Source: UBA668 sp041394605 (GTDB taxonomy: Bacteria; Actinomycetota; Acidimicrobiia; Acidimicrobiales; Ilumatobacteraceae). From it: a stretch of DNA of 64,000 nucleotides. The stretch covers positions 1-64,000 of the forward strand of contig JAWKHX010000018.1 of assembly GCA_041394605.1 (NCBI GenBank), written 5' to 3'. Below the pieces are notes generated by a model. It was given only the letters and a program-made list of their open reading frames with translations. It did not search any database and was not told where the DNA came from. Made by a program: the position numbers and the translations under genes. This document shows, one piece after another, positions 26,017-34,704 of this stretch; positions within the stretch are counted from its first letter, which is position 1, and each line of letters begins with the position of its first letter.

Positions 26017-27360
26017 GTGGCCGGGCACTACGACGTGGTGGTGGTCGGCGCCGGCTCCGCCGGGTGCGTGCTGGCCGCCCGCATCGCCCGCCCGGGCCGG
26101 CGAGTGCTGCTGCTGGAGGCCGGCCCCGACGACCGCGGTGCCCCGCCGCCGGGCATCATCGGCCCCTCGTTCCACCTTGCCCTGCAGGAACCCGGTCGGC
26201 AGTGGCCCGACCTCGTCGCCCGCCGCACCGCGGCCCAGGCCCCCCGCGTGTACCTCCGCGGCCGCGGGCTGGGTGGCAGCTCGGCCGTCAACGCCATGCT
26301 GGCACTGCGCGGTGTGCCGGACGACTACGACGAATGGGGCCGTCAGTTCGGTGCCGAGGGCTGGTCGGCGGCAGAGGCGGAACGGTGGTTCGCTGCCGTC
26401 CAGTTGCCCCAGCGCCCCGCCCCGGCCGCCGAGCGCGGGCCGGTGGCGACGGCCCTGCTGGCCGCCGGGCTCGGTGGGCAGGCGGCGCTGCTGACCCGCG
26501 ACCACACCGGCCGGCGGGTGTCGGCCGCGGCCGCGTATCTGCCGGCCGCCCGCGGCGCCGGCCTGGAGGTTCGTGGCGACGCGCTGGTGGACCGGGTGCT
26601 GGTGGACGGCCCCGTTGCCGCGGGCGTGCGCCTGGCGGATGGCGAGGAGATCGAGGCCGGCACCGTGGTGGTCTGCGCCGGGGCCATCCACTCGCCGGCG
26701 ATCCTGCTGCGCAGTGGGCTCGATCGCTCCGGCGTGGGGCACGGCCTGCAGGACCATCCGTCCTTCCCGATCGCCGTCCGCTACCGCCGGCCACCCGCGG
26801 CCGGCGACGGGCTGGCCGTGGCCGCCTACCTGCGCGGTCGGTGGCGCGCAGCTGACGACCTGCAGATCCTCCCGGTGGACGTCGCCGACCCTGCCGACCC
26901 CGGCGTGGGGTTCGTGATGGCCGCGCTGATGCGGGTGGCATCGCGGGGCACGGTGCGCCTGCGGTCCGACCGGCCGGAGGACCCACCGGAGGTGGACTTC
27001 GCCATGCTCACCGACGAGCAGGACATGCAGGGCATGCACGCCGCCGTGGCGCTGGCCGAACGGTTCCTCGCCAGCGAGCCGTTGGCATCGGTGGCCGACG
27101 TGCTGCCGTACGACTCGTCGAGCGACGGCATCCGCGCGGGCGTGGGCGACTATGTGCACGCCTCGTCCACCTGCCGGATGGGGGCAGCAGGCGACCCCGG
27201 GGCGGTGGTGGACGGCGACTGCCGGGTGATTGCCTACGAGGGACTGCTCGTGTGCGACGCGTCCGTGCTGCCGCGGGTGCCGCGGGCCAACACCCATCTG
27301 CCGGTGATGATGGTGGCCGAGCGCACGGCCGCCCGCCTCAGCGAGCGGCTCGCTTGGTAG
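26017..27360 (+). CDS. GMC-family FAD oxidoreductase
   Basis: Glucose-methanol-choline oxidoreductase, 447 aa, shorter than most family members (500-560). The FAD-binding start VVVVGAGSAG (7-16), LLLEAGP, the signature RGRGLGGSSAVNAML and the C-terminal active-site region HASSTCRMG and PRANTHLPVMMVAERTA are all present, so it is complete. The substrate (an alcohol) is unknown. The GTG at 26017 begins 6 bp after the phosphatase, probably co-transcribed. Its 3' end overlaps the convergent WS/DGAT gene by 23 bp. Confidence 0.9.
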   Translation: MAGHYDVVVVGAGSAGCVLAARIARPGRRVLLLEAGPDDRGAPPPGIIGPSFHLALQEPGRQWPDLVARRTAAQAPRVYLRGRGLGGSSAVNAMLALRGVPDDYDEWGRQFGAEGWSAAEAERWFAAVQLPQRPAPAAERGPVATALLAAGLGGQAALLTRDHTGRRVSAAAAYLPAARGAGLEVRGDALVDRVLVDGPVAAGVRLADGEEIEAGTVVVCAGAIHSPAILLRSGLDRSGVGHGLQDHPSFPIAVRYRRPPAAGDGLAVAAYLRGRWRAADDLQILPVDVADPADPGVGFVMAALMRVASRGTVRLRSDRPEDPPEVDFAMLTDEQDMQGMHAAVALAERFLASEPLASVADVLPYDSSSDGIRAGVGDYVHASSTCRMGAAGDPGAVVDGDCRVIAYEGLLVCDASVLPRVPRANTHLPVMMVAERTAARLSERLAW

Positions 27361-28933
27361 CCGCCTTCTTCGCCGGGGCCTTCTTGGTAGCCGCCTTCTT
27401 CGCCGGGGCCTTCTTGGTGGGCGGCGGCTGGAGCGGGGCCAGCACGGCCTCGGCCAGCTCCACCAACTCGTCCATCGCCTCGTGCAGCATGTCCACCATC
27501 GCCCACAGGTCGGGCACCAGCTCGCGGCAGGCGATGAACCCGAAGTCCAGGTTGCCGTTGTAGCTCTGCACCGTCATGTTCAGGCCCTGGCCGTCGATCA
27601 GGGTGGAGACCGGGTAGAAGTGCTGCAGCTCCGCGCCGGCCGAGTACAGGGGCTGCTGCGGGCCGGGCACATTGCTGATCACCAGGTTGAACGGCGGGTT
27701 CATCCGGTCGGCGATGCGCAACCGGCTGTACATCCGCATCGCCCGGGCGGCGATGGCCGGCGGCGCGAACTGGGTGTAGTCCTGCAGGGTGTCGGCGGGG
27801 ATGGCGGCGAAGTTCTCCTTGGCGGCGGTCATGCTCTGCTGCACGCGGCGCAGGCGGGCCACGGGATCCGCCTCGTTGGTGGCCAGGTCGGCCAGCAGGG
27901 CCGACACCCGGTTCTGGTAGGTGTCGTCCTCCGAGCCCGTCCGCACACTCACCGGCACCATCGCGATCAAGCTCTCCGCCGGCAGGCACTGGTGGTGCTC
28001 CAGGTAGCGCCGCAAGGTGCCGGAGCACACGGTCATCACCACGTCGTTGAACGTGCAGCCGAACGCCCGCCGCACCGTCTTGGCCCGCTCCAGCGGGACC
28101 GTGGTGTAGGCGAAGCGGCGGTGCGGGCTGATCGGCCGGTTGAACGGGGTGCGCGGCGCCAGCGTGGGCGGCAGGGCCGGCGGGCGGTCCACGTCCGTGC
28201 CGGCGGAGGCGCGCAGCCGCTGGCGGATCATCTGCCCCATCGGGCCGGGCATCGGTTGGGCCATCAGATCGGCCAGGGTGCGCAGGCCGCCGGACCGTGT
28301 GGCCTTGGCCAGGTCGCGGGTGGTGCGGATGCCCAGGCGCACCAGCTTCTCCGGCCGGCGCAGGTACTCGCGGGCGGTGACCCGCAGCAGTTCGTCGTCG
28401 GAGGGGATGTCCTCGGGCTCCCACGGCGCCGGCTCGCCGGTGGGGCGGAACGTGGGGTCGGTGTCCAGGATGGCGGCCAGCATCAAGGCGCCGGACGCGC
28501 CGTCGATGGCGGCGTGGTGGATCTTGGTGAGCTGGGCGATGAGCCGGCCGTTGTCCACGCCTTCGATCACGTACAGCTCCCACAGCGGGCGGGACCGGTC
28601 CAGCGGGCGGGCGACGATGCGGGCCACGGCTTCGGCCAGCTGCTGCGGTGTGCCGGGCGGTGGCACCGCGTGGTGGCGCACATGGAAGTCGATGTCGAAG
28701 TGGGGGTCCTCCACCCAGTAGGGCAGGTCCAGGCCCAGCGGCACCTCCACCAGGCGCCGGCGGAAGGGGGCCAGCTGGTCGATGCGTTCGAGGATGATCT
28801 CCTTCGTGGCCTCCAGCCCGGCCCCACCCGGTGCAGTGGTGGGGTCGTAGATGTTCAACGAGGACACATGACCGAACGTGGTCGGCGTCTCCATGTTGAG
28901 AAAGCTGACATCCATCCCGCTGAGCTGACGCAT
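27338..28933 (-). CDS. Wax ester synthase/diacylglycerol acyltransferase with Lys/Ala-rich tail
   Basis: WS/DGAT family bifunctional acyltransferase that makes wax esters or triacylglycerol from acyl-CoA, membrane- or lipid-droplet-associated. 531 aa with the active-site motif HHAAIDG (139-145), N-terminal LSGMDVSFLNMETPT, and family motifs NDVVMTVCSGTLRRYL and PFNLVISNVPGP. The last ~30 residues are an unusual repeat of Thr-Lys-Lys-Ala-Pro-Ala-Lys-Lys-Ala units, like histone H1 or mycobacterial HupB tails. The ATG at 28933 follows TACAGT by 6 nt. Storage-lipid synthesis is the inferred role. Confidence 0.93.
   Translation of the reverse strand: MRQLSGMDVSFLNMETPTTFGHVSSLNIYDPTTAPGGAGLEATKEIILERIDQLAPFRRRLVEVPLGLDLPYWVEDPHFDIDFHVRHHAVPPPGTPQQLAEAVARIVARPLDRSRPLWELYVIEGVDNGRLIAQLTKIHHAAIDGASGALMLAAILDTDPTFRPTGEPAPWEPEDIPSDDELLRVTAREYLRRPEKLVRLGIRTTRDLAKATRSGGLRTLADLMAQPMPGPMGQMIRQRLRASAGTDVDRPPALPPTLAPRTPFNRPISPHRRFAYTTVPLERAKTVRRAFGCTFNDVVMTVCSGTLRRYLEHHQCLPAESLIAMVPVSVRTGSEDDTYQNRVSALLADLATNEADPVARLRRVQQSMTAAKENFAAIPADTLQDYTQFAPPAIAARAMRMYSRLRIADRMNPPFNLVISNVPGPQQPLYSAGAELQHFYPVSTLIDGQGLNMTVQSYNGNLDFGFIACRELVPDLWAMVDMLHEAMDELVELAEAVLAPLQPPPTKKAPAKKAATKKAPAKKAATKRAAR
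27361..27420. repeat. Tandem 30-bp repeat encoding the Lys/Ala tail
   Basis: Two adjacent 30-bp units (27361-27390 and 27391-27420) differ by one base near the end. They encode the repeated Lys-Lys-Ala-Pro-Ala-Lys-Lys-Ala-Ala-Thr decapeptide of the WS/DGAT C-terminus. Such repeats can expand or contract by slippage. Confidence 0.9.
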
Positions 28934-28967
28934 GGCGGCACTGTACGTGGCGTGCTAGGAACGCGCC

Positions 28968-29918
28968 ATGGGGTACACGAAGGGACTGCACGAACTCGGC
29001 GACGCCTGCTACGCCTATCTCCAGCCGGACGGCAGCTGGGGGTGGAGCAACGCCGGGCTGGTGGTCGGTGACGGTGCGTCCCTGCTGGTGGACACCCTGT
29101 TCGACCTGAAGCTCACCGCCGAGATGCTGCAGGCCATGCAGCACGCCACCCGCGTGGCCCCGATCGCGACGGCGGTGAACACGCACGCCAACGGCGATCA
29201 CTGCTACGGCAACCAGTTGCTGGACGGGGCCGAGATCATCGCAAGCGCGGCCACGGCCCACGAGATGACCGAGGTGCCGCCGGCCATGCTCGCCGCGCTG
29301 AACGGCGCCGAGGGGCCGGTCGGCGAGCTGTTCCGCCACTTCTTCGGGGCGTTCCAGTTCGACGGCATCGACCTGCGCCTGCCCAGCCGCACGTTCGAGG
29401 GCCGGCTGGACGTGGAGGTCGGCGGTCGCCTGGTGGAGCTCATCGAGGTCGGCCCGGCGCACACCCAGGGCGACACCATTGCCGTGGTGCCCGACGCCAA
29501 GACGGTGTACACCGGCGACATCCTCTTCATCGGCGGCACCCCCATCGTCTGGGCCGGGCCGCTGGCCAACTGGGTGGCCGCCTGCGACCTGATGCTGGGC
29601 ATGGACGTCGAGACCGTGGTGCCCGGCCACGGCCCGGTCACCGACAAGGCCGGTGTGGCCGCGGTCCGCGACTACCTGGCGTTCGTGGACGAAGGTGCGG
29701 CGGCCCGCCACGCCGCCGGCCTGGACGCGTGGGAGGCCGCCCGCGACCTGGCCCGCGAGATCGGAGCGCGGGAGGAGTTCCGCGGCTGGAGCGAGTTCGG
29801 GCGGATCACCGTCAACGTGGACACCGCCTACCGCAACCTGGACGCCGGCTACGAGACCCCGAACGTGGTGGAGCAGTTCCGGCGGATGGCCGAGCTCGAG
29901 GGGTTCCAGCCCGGCTGA
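28968..29918 (+). CDS. MBL-fold metallo-hydrolase
   Basis: 316 aa metallo-beta-lactamase-fold hydrolase. The first metal motif reads THANGDH (His73, Asn75, Asp77, His78): the second position is Asn instead of the usual His, a variant seen in the cyclase/SoxH-like branch. Further ligands are in GPAHTQGDT and VPGHGP. No signal peptide. The substrate is unknown; members with this motif often act on thioesters or small metabolites. The ATG at 28968 follows TAGGAA by 6 nt. It diverges from the WS/DGAT gene and converges on the SURF1 gene with a 3-bp gap. Confidence 0.88.
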   Translation: MGYTKGLHELGDACYAYLQPDGSWGWSNAGLVVGDGASLLVDTLFDLKLTAEMLQAMQHATRVAPIATAVNTHANGDHCYGNQLLDGAEIIASAATAHEMTEVPPAMLAALNGAEGPVGELFRHFFGAFQFDGIDLRLPSRTFEGRLDVEVGGRLVELIEVGPAHTQGDTIAVVPDAKTVYTGDILFIGGTPIVWAGPLANWVAACDLMLGMDVETVVPGHGPVTDKAGVAAVRDYLAFVDEGAAARHAAGLDAWEAARDLAREIGAREEFRGWSEFGRITVNVDTAYRNLDAGYETPNVVEQFRRMAELEGFQPG

Positions 29919-29921
29919 GGC

Positions 29922-30707
29922 CTACAGGTACTGCTCGGGGATCAGCGGCTTCTTGCGTTTCGGCGGGCTGTCGCCGCCCTGCTGCGCCTCGCGGCGATCG
30001 TGCACACTGCGCCGCACCGCCAGCACCCACCCGGCCACCACGGCCGTGCTGAAGATGAACCACTGGATGGCGTAGCTGAGGTGCGGGCCTTCGTCCAGCG
30101 TGGGGAAGGCGATGGGGACGAGCCCGGTGATCTCGCTGCCGCCCTCGGCCAGCCCGTCCAGGTACACGGGCTGCAGCGGTTGGTCGAACTGGGCGCCCAG
30201 CGCCACCAGGTCCATCCGGCGGATCTCGGTGAGGAACTGGCTGCCGTCGTCGGCGGTCTGGCCGGTGCCGGCCCGTTGGCCGCGGCGGATGCGGCCGATG
30301 AGTGTCACCTCGCCGGACGGCACCGGCGGGAAGGCGGCCGCGCCCACGGCGAAGCCACGGTTCACCGCCAGCAGGGTGCCGTCGGAGAGTTGCAGCACCA
30401 GCACCTGGTCATGCCCGCTGGTGCCGTCCTGGCTGACGTTGACCACTTCGAACTGGCGGTCCAGGTAGGTGCCGGTGACCTCCACCCGCCGGTACTCGAT
30501 GGAGGTGAGGTCGTCGCCGGCGCCGTCCACGACGTCCGCGTACGGGGCGATCGGCTGGTTGGCGGTGGACCGCACCCGCTCGTTGAACGAGCGCTTCTCG
30601 TCCAGCCGGCGGAGCTGCCAGAAGCCGAGGTTGATCATCGCCACCACCACGGCGATGCACAGCAGATGAAAGCCGAGCCACTTGGGGCGCAGGAGGAAGC
30701 GGTACAT
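29922..30707 (-). CDS. SURF1-family cytochrome oxidase assembly protein
   Basis: SURF1 proteins help assemble haem a into aa3-type cytochrome c oxidase. The 261 aa have the typical topology: N-terminal transmembrane helix with FLLRPKWLGFHLLCIAVVV and the GFWQLRRLDEKR signature, a periplasmic loop of about 180 residues with RRVEVTGTYL and VNRGF, and a second helix near 212-236 (HLSYAIQWFIFSTAVV). The C-terminus is short and basic. No oxidase subunit genes are in the window. The ATG at 30707 has TACCGT about 10 nt upstream. Confidence 0.92.
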   Translation of the reverse strand: MYRFLLRPKWLGFHLLCIAVVVAMINLGFWQLRRLDEKRSFNERVRSTANQPIAPYADVVDGAGDDLTSIEYRRVEVTGTYLDRQFEVVNVSQDGTSGHDQVLVLQLSDGTLLAVNRGFAVGAAAFPPVPSGEVTLIGRIRRGQRAGTGQTADDGSQFLTEIRRMDLVALGAQFDQPLQPVYLDGLAEGGSEITGLVPIAFPTLDEGPHLSYAIQWFIFSTAVVAGWVLAVRRSVHDRREAQQGGDSPPKRKKPLIPEQYL

Positions 30708-30751
30708 GGCCCCGGCGACGGTAGCGGCGCCGAGGCCGGATCGGGCCGCGG

Positions 30752-31582
30752 TCAGCCGGTGCGGGTGAACCAGAAGTCGTCGGTGTGGCCCTCGCTGACC
30801 ACCCAGACCTGGAACGGCTCACCGACGGGGGCCTCGGGGAACTCGATCCGCAGTTCGAACTGGCCGGCCTCGTTGGCGTACCCGACCTTGCGCCCGTAGG
30901 CGCTCTCGATCACGACCTTGGCGCCGGGGGCCGTGGTGCCCCAGAACACGTCGTACGGCGGGGCCGCGTCACACGACCCGTACACCTGATGCACGCTCCA
31001 CTCCCACGACGGTGCCGTCGTGGTCGGCTCCGTCGGCTTCGGCTCGGTCGTCGTGGGCTCCGTCGTGTGCGGCGGTTCGGTGGTCTTCGGTTCGGTCGTG
31101 CGCGGCGGCTCCGTGGGCTTCGGTTCGGTCGTGCGGGGCGGCTCCGTGGGCTTCGGTTCGGTGGCCGGCGGCTCGGTCGGCTCGGTCGGCTTCGGCTCGG
31201 TTGCCGGCGGCTCTGTGGGCTTCGGCTCGGTCGCCGTCTCCGTCGTCGTCGGCTCGCTGGCGTCCTCGCCGTCCTCGCCGTGGGTGGTCGTCGGTTCCGC
31301 CTTCCGGGTCGGCTCCGTCGCCCCGCCCTCGCCGGCGGGGGCGATGCGACTGGGCTCGTCCTGCTGGTGGAGGGCGAACGCACCGCCACCCACGAGGGCC
31401 AGGCAGGCGGCCGCGCTGAACATGATGACGGCGCCGCGACGCCGGGCACCGCCGCCACCCATCATCCGTTGCAGGCGGGGCACGTCGGGGGTCGGGCGGA
31501 ACGACGCCGCGGCGTCGTCGAGCAGCCGGCCGAGCTGGGTGTCGAACGGCTGGTGGTCGAAGGGGTCGTGGGAACCGTTCAT
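30752..31582 (-). CDS. Membrane protein with Thr-Glu-Pro repeats, probable partner of the ECF sigma factor
   Basis: 276 aa. A cytoplasmic N-terminus (1-49), one transmembrane helix (51-70), a low-complexity Thr/Glu/Pro/Lys stalk (about 88-190, repeated TEPKPTEPP units), and a C-terminal extracellular beta-type domain (192-276) with one Cys. Position and ATGA overlap with the upstream ECF sigma gene suggest an anti-sigma factor, but the usual zinc-binding HxxxCxxC motif of anti-sigma factors is absent, so sigma binding is inferred. The stalk would carry the sensor domain through the cell wall. Confidence 0.72.
   Translation of the reverse strand: MNGSHDPFDHQPFDTQLGRLLDDAAASFRPTPDVPRLQRMMGGGGARRRGAVIMFSAAACLALVGGGAFALHQQDEPSRIAPAGEGGATEPTRKAEPTTTHGEDGEDASEPTTTETATEPKPTEPPATEPKPTEPTEPPATEPKPTEPPRTTEPKPTEPPRTTEPKTTEPPHTTEPTTTEPKPTEPTTTAPSWEWSVHQVYGSCDAAPPYDVFWGTTAPGAKVVIESAYGRKVGYANEAGQFELRIEFPEAPVGEPFQVWVVSEGHTDDFWFTRTG
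31024..31251. repeat. Degenerate tandem repeats encoding the TEP stalk
   Basis: Roughly 33-bp units built around GGCTCCGTGGGCTTCGGTTC and related shorter units recur in the forward strand. They encode the Thr-Glu-Pro-Lys-Pro stalk on the minus strand. This is coding low-complexity sequence, prone to length variation, not a CRISPR. Confidence 0.85.
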
Positions 31583-32163
31583 CGGATGCCTCCAAGGCGC
31601 TGTGCCAGGGTCTGATGCCCGCGGGCCACATGGGTCCGCACCGAGCCCACCGAGCAGCCCATGGCCTCGGCGATCTCTCCCTCTGTCATCCGCAACCAGT
31701 GGCGGAGCACGACGGCGGTGCGTTGACGATCCGGCAGCGTGGCCAACGCCGCCATCACGTCGGGCCGGGAGGAGCGCTGCAGCGCTTCGTCCTCGGCGGA
31801 GGCGGCGGCCCCGCCCACGACGAACATCGGAGCATGTGAATGGCGGCGGGCGGTCGCCTTCCTCCGGTGCGCGCTGTGGGCGAGGTTCACCACGATGGAA
31901 CGCAGGTAGGCAAGCCGGCGCTCCGGCTCCTGCACCTGGTCCCAGTGCTCGTACAGCCGCACGAACGCGTCGTGGGCCAGGTCGTCGGCCTGCTGGGTGT
32001 CGCCACACAGCAGGTAGGCGAGGCGGGCCACGCCCCTGAACTCGGCCTCGTAGAGCGCCACGATGCCGGAGCGGGCGGACCCGGCGTGCGCTCGATCGGC
32101 GACCAGGCGCAGTGACCGCACGGGGTCACCCTGGGGGAGTTCGGCTGCATGCACGATCATCAC
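31579..32163 (-). CDS. ECF RNA polymerase sigma factor
   Basis: 194 aa extracytoplasmic-function sigma factor of the actinobacterial SigE-like group. Region 2 is FRGVARLAYLLCGDTQQADDLAHDAFVRLYEHWDQV and region 4 is LATLPDRQRTAVVLRHWLRMTEGEIAEAMGCSVGSVRTHVARG with a helix-turn-helix. Possible starts are GTG 32163, ATG 32160 and GTG 32154; the last has AAGGGG at an 8-nt spacing. Its stop overlaps the start of the membrane partner (ATGA). Regulon unknown. Confidence 0.92.
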   Translation of the reverse strand: MMIVHAAELPQGDPVRSLRLVADRAHAGSARSGIVALYEAEFRGVARLAYLLCGDTQQADDLAHDAFVRLYEHWDQVQEPERRLAYLRSIVVNLAHSAHRRKATARRHSHAPMFVVGGAAASAEDEALQRSSRPDVMAALATLPDRQRTAVVLRHWLRMTEGEIAEAMGCSVGSVRTHVARGHQTLAQRLGGIR

Positions 32164-32261
32164 CCCTTACGACGCACAACGCGCCCGAACCTCTGACACG
32201 CACAGCACACAATTCACCACGGATGGTGATCGGCAGCACTGGCCGCCGGCGTGAGCACCTG

Positions 32262-33089
32262 TCAGGTGCGGTCCCAGAGCATCGCCGTCGCCGAGGCCGG
32301 GTCCAGCAGGCGCTGGGCGGGGGACTGGCGGTCGATGTGGCCGATCAGTCCCTGGTAGACGCCGAAACCGCAGAGCTCCTGCAGCTCCGGGGAGAAGCCG
32401 CGGACGGTCTCCAGCGGGATGCCGAGCTGCTGGTTCTCCTGCTGGCGGATGAACCCGGCGCAGTAGTTCATCGCGATGCCGCGGCGCCGCTGCCCGGTGG
32501 TGTTGGCGCCGCCCCCGTGCCAGAACCCGCCGTTCCACACGAGGATGCTGCCCTTGGGCATCTCCGCCGGGACACTGTCGTAGTGCTGCCCGTAGACGGG
32601 GGAGTGGTCCAGCAGATGGCTGCCGGGAACGATCCGCGTGGCGCCGTTCGCCTCGGTGAAGTCGGTGATGGCCCACATGCTGTTGGCAGTGACCGAGCGG
32701 CGCGGCTTCTGGCCGGGGATCACCTGGTCGTCTGCGTGGATCGGCTGGGCCCCCTCGCCGGGATGGATGGTGATCGACGACAGGCTGCTCACCAGGCAGC
32801 CCTTCCCCAGCAGGTGGTGCATCAGCGGCAGCACCACCGGGTGCACGGGGATCTGGGCGTACAGGTCGCCCAGCGCCAGCAGGTTGTAGACCCGGGTGGT
32901 GGCCCGGCCCTCGAACCCGTTGCCGCCGAACCCGATGCCCAGCTCCTGCTCCAGCCGGTCGATGTCCTCGTCGATCGCCGCGGCGAGGTCGGCGTCGAAC
33001 GCGTCGTGCACGATCGTGTAGCCGTCGCGGTCGAGCCGCTCGATGTGGCCGGCCAGATCTGCCGGGCCGGCCGTCGCCGTCGCCGTCAT
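32262..33089 (-). CDS. Phytanoyl-CoA dioxygenase (PhyH) family oxygenase
   Basis: Non-haem Fe(II)/2-oxoglutarate dioxygenase of the PhyH family, 275 aa. The iron triad is visible as HADD (His-x-Asp, in GAQPIHADDQVIPG) and a distal His in WNGGFWHGGGANTT, with a downstream Arg (QRRRGIAMNY) for 2-oxoglutarate. It probably hydroxylates a small hydrophobic substrate or natural product; the substrate is not evident. It diverges from the phosphotransferase gene with a 48-bp gap. A second PhyH gene is at 61.6 kb. Confidence 0.9.
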   Translation of the reverse strand: MTATATAGPADLAGHIERLDRDGYTIVHDAFDADLAAAIDEDIDRLEQELGIGFGGNGFEGRATTRVYNLLALGDLYAQIPVHPVVLPLMHHLLGKGCLVSSLSSITIHPGEGAQPIHADDQVIPGQKPRRSVTANSMWAITDFTEANGATRIVPGSHLLDHSPVYGQHYDSVPAEMPKGSILVWNGGFWHGGGANTTGQRRRGIAMNYCAGFIRQQENQQLGIPLETVRGFSPELQELCGFGVYQGLIGHIDRQSPAQRLLDPASATAMLWDRT

Positions 33090-33137
33090 GCGCCAACTCT
33101 GCCAGACCACGAGCCGAGGGGCTACGGTCGGCGCACC

Positions 33138-34172
33138 ATGGAACCCGACGCGATCACCTCCGAGTGGCTGAGCAGCGTGCTCGGCGCCGACGTCCGCATC
33201 ACCGCCACCAAGCGCATCGGCGACGGCCTGGTGGGGATGAACCTGCGGATGGCGCTGGACGTGCCCGCGGGCAGCGACCTGCCGACGAGCCTGATCGCCA
33301 AGCTGCCCTCGCCGGACCCCGCCAGCCGGGCCACCGGCGTGGCGCTGCGGAACTATGACCGGGAGGTGCAGTTCTACCGCCAGATCGCACCCACCGTGGA
33401 CATCCGCGTGGCCCACTGCTACCACAGCGAATGGCACCCTGACGACGGCGATTTCGTGCTGCTGCTGGAGGACCTGGCGCCGGCCGAGCAGGGCAACCAG
33501 CTCACCGGCTGCTCCGCCGAGCACGCCCGCACGGCGGTGCTGGAACTGGCCCGGCTGCACGGCCCCCGCTGGGGCGACGACAGCCTGTCGCACGTCGAGT
33601 TCCTCCAGAAGCGCACGTCCGGCGACGCCGGCAACCTGCAGGCGATGTGGGGCATGTTCGTGCCCGGCTTCCTCGGCACCTACGCCAAGTACCTGGACGC
33701 CGACGGCATCGCCCTGGTGGAGCGGTTCGGCCCGCGCATCCCCGACTGGATCGAGGGACGCAACCTGCCGCTCACCGTCACCCACGGCGATTACCGGCTG
33801 GACAACCTGATGTTCGCCTCGCCCCAGGGTGGGTACCCGGTGGCCGCGGTGGACTGGCAGACGCCTGGGCAGGGGCCCGCCAGCGCCGACGTCAGCTACT
33901 TCATGGGCGCCGGCCCGCTGCCCGAGGTGCGCCGCGAGATCGAGCGCGGCCTGGTGGACGACTACCTCACGGCGCTCGGCGAGTACGGCGTGCACACGGA
34001 CGGCGCCGAGTTCTTCCGCCACTACGCCCGCGACGCCTACGGCGGCGTGGTGATGGCGGTCGTCGCGTCGCAGATCGTCGGCGGCAGCGAGCGCAGCGAA
34101 GCGATGTTCGCGGCCATGGCCACCCGCCACGTCCGCCACTGCCTGGACCTCGGTTCCGAAGCACTGATCTAG
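33138..34172 (+). CDS. Phosphotransferase-family (APH/choline-kinase-like) protein
   Basis: 344 aa kinase-like protein of the aminoglycoside-phosphotransferase/EcKinase superfamily. The catalytic loop is HGDYRLDN (His216, Asp218, Asn223) and the metal-binding Asp is in AVDWQTPG (DFG equivalent). The N-lobe has IAKLPSPD (ATP Lys) and a hinge at LLLEDLAP. Such proteins in actinobacteria often sit in lipid or sterol catabolic loci; resistance is not implied. The ATG at 33138 follows TACGGT by 9 nt. The gene ends next to a hairpin. Confidence 0.88.
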   Translation: MEPDAITSEWLSSVLGADVRITATKRIGDGLVGMNLRMALDVPAGSDLPTSLIAKLPSPDPASRATGVALRNYDREVQFYRQIAPTVDIRVAHCYHSEWHPDDGDFVLLLEDLAPAEQGNQLTGCSAEHARTAVLELARLHGPRWGDDSLSHVEFLQKRTSGDAGNLQAMWGMFVPGFLGTYAKYLDADGIALVERFGPRIPDWIEGRNLPLTVTHGDYRLDNLMFASPQGGYPVAAVDWQTPGQGPASADVSYFMGAGPLPEVRREIERGLVDDYLTALGEYGVHTDGAEFFRHYARDAYGGVVMAVVASQIVGGSERSEAMFAAMATRHVRHCLDLGSEALI

Positions 34173-34173
34173 C

Positions 34174-34191
34174 GCCGAGCGACAGCTCGGC
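34174..34191 (+). terminator. Hairpin after the phosphotransferase gene
   Basis: GCCGAGC-GACA-GCTCGGC forms a perfect 7-bp stem with a 4-nt loop, starting 1 nt after the stop codon. A second overlapping hairpin (GGCTCG at 34189, CGAGCC at 34202) follows. There is no U tract, as is common for GC-rich actinobacterial terminators. Confidence 0.55.
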
Positions 34192-34279
34192 TCGGGTCAG
34201 TCGAGCCCGAGAACGACGATGATGGAATGCCAGCTGGTGAACCTCGGATCAACCGCCCAGAGCGAGCGGTAGATCTGCG

Positions 34280-34704
34280 CTACCAGATGTACATCGAGGC
34301 TGAGTGAACTCGACCACGTTCGTCGGCGGGCATGAAGTGCAGAGCTTCTGGCCCCGTCCGGTGCTCATCAGCGAGTGGTGCCTCGATCGTCGCTCCAGCC
34401 TCGAACATGAGACGCAGGTGGGCCGTCTCGTCGAACTCAGTCGCCAGGACCTTGAGTCCGATGTAACGGCGCAAGATGTCCCCGCCGTTGTCGGGGGTGA
34501 GAGTCCAGCAATCACCGTCGATCGAACCGTTCGGGTCGGTCAGCAGGCGAACGATCGAGTAGTTGATGCGGAGTTCGACGTAGTCACGCACGTACGACAC
34601 CATGTCCAAGTGGTCCACGAGCGCGTCGAAGGGCGAAGCCAGCACGAGCGCAGACTGCCTTCTCGCGAGCCTTACGTCAACAGCGCCGATCGGGAGTTCG
34701 GCAC
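34280..34704 (-). CDS. Hypothetical protein, DUF6188-like, with probable 1-base frame break
   Basis: The readable frame (34280 to about 34690) encodes a beta-rich small protein: VRLARRQSALVLASP, YVELRINYSIVRLLTD, GGDILRRYIGLKVLATEF, LRLMFEAGATIEAP, resembling DUF6188 proteins of unknown function. In that frame there is no good start. If one C is added to the CCC run at 34692-34694, a GTG at 34704 fits perfectly, overlapping the upstream stop as TAGTG, and the protein begins MPNSPIGAVDVRLARRQ (141 aa). It is the third gene of a block led by the SOS-controlled HNH gene. Confidence 0.6.

Noticed and set aside
31024..31251. CRISPR-like or regulatory tandem repeats
   Set aside because: They are in-frame coding repeats of a Thr/Glu/Pro stalk without spacers.
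32214..32229. TCACCA-CGGA-TGGTGA as an operator of the ECF sigma gene
   Set aside because: Only 6-bp arms, not clearly placed relative to a promoter; below the standard for a feature.
33138..34172. An antibiotic-resistance aminoglycoside phosphotransferase
   Set aside because: The superfamily fold is shared, but the sequence resembles the broad actinobacterial phosphotransferase group with no resistance context.
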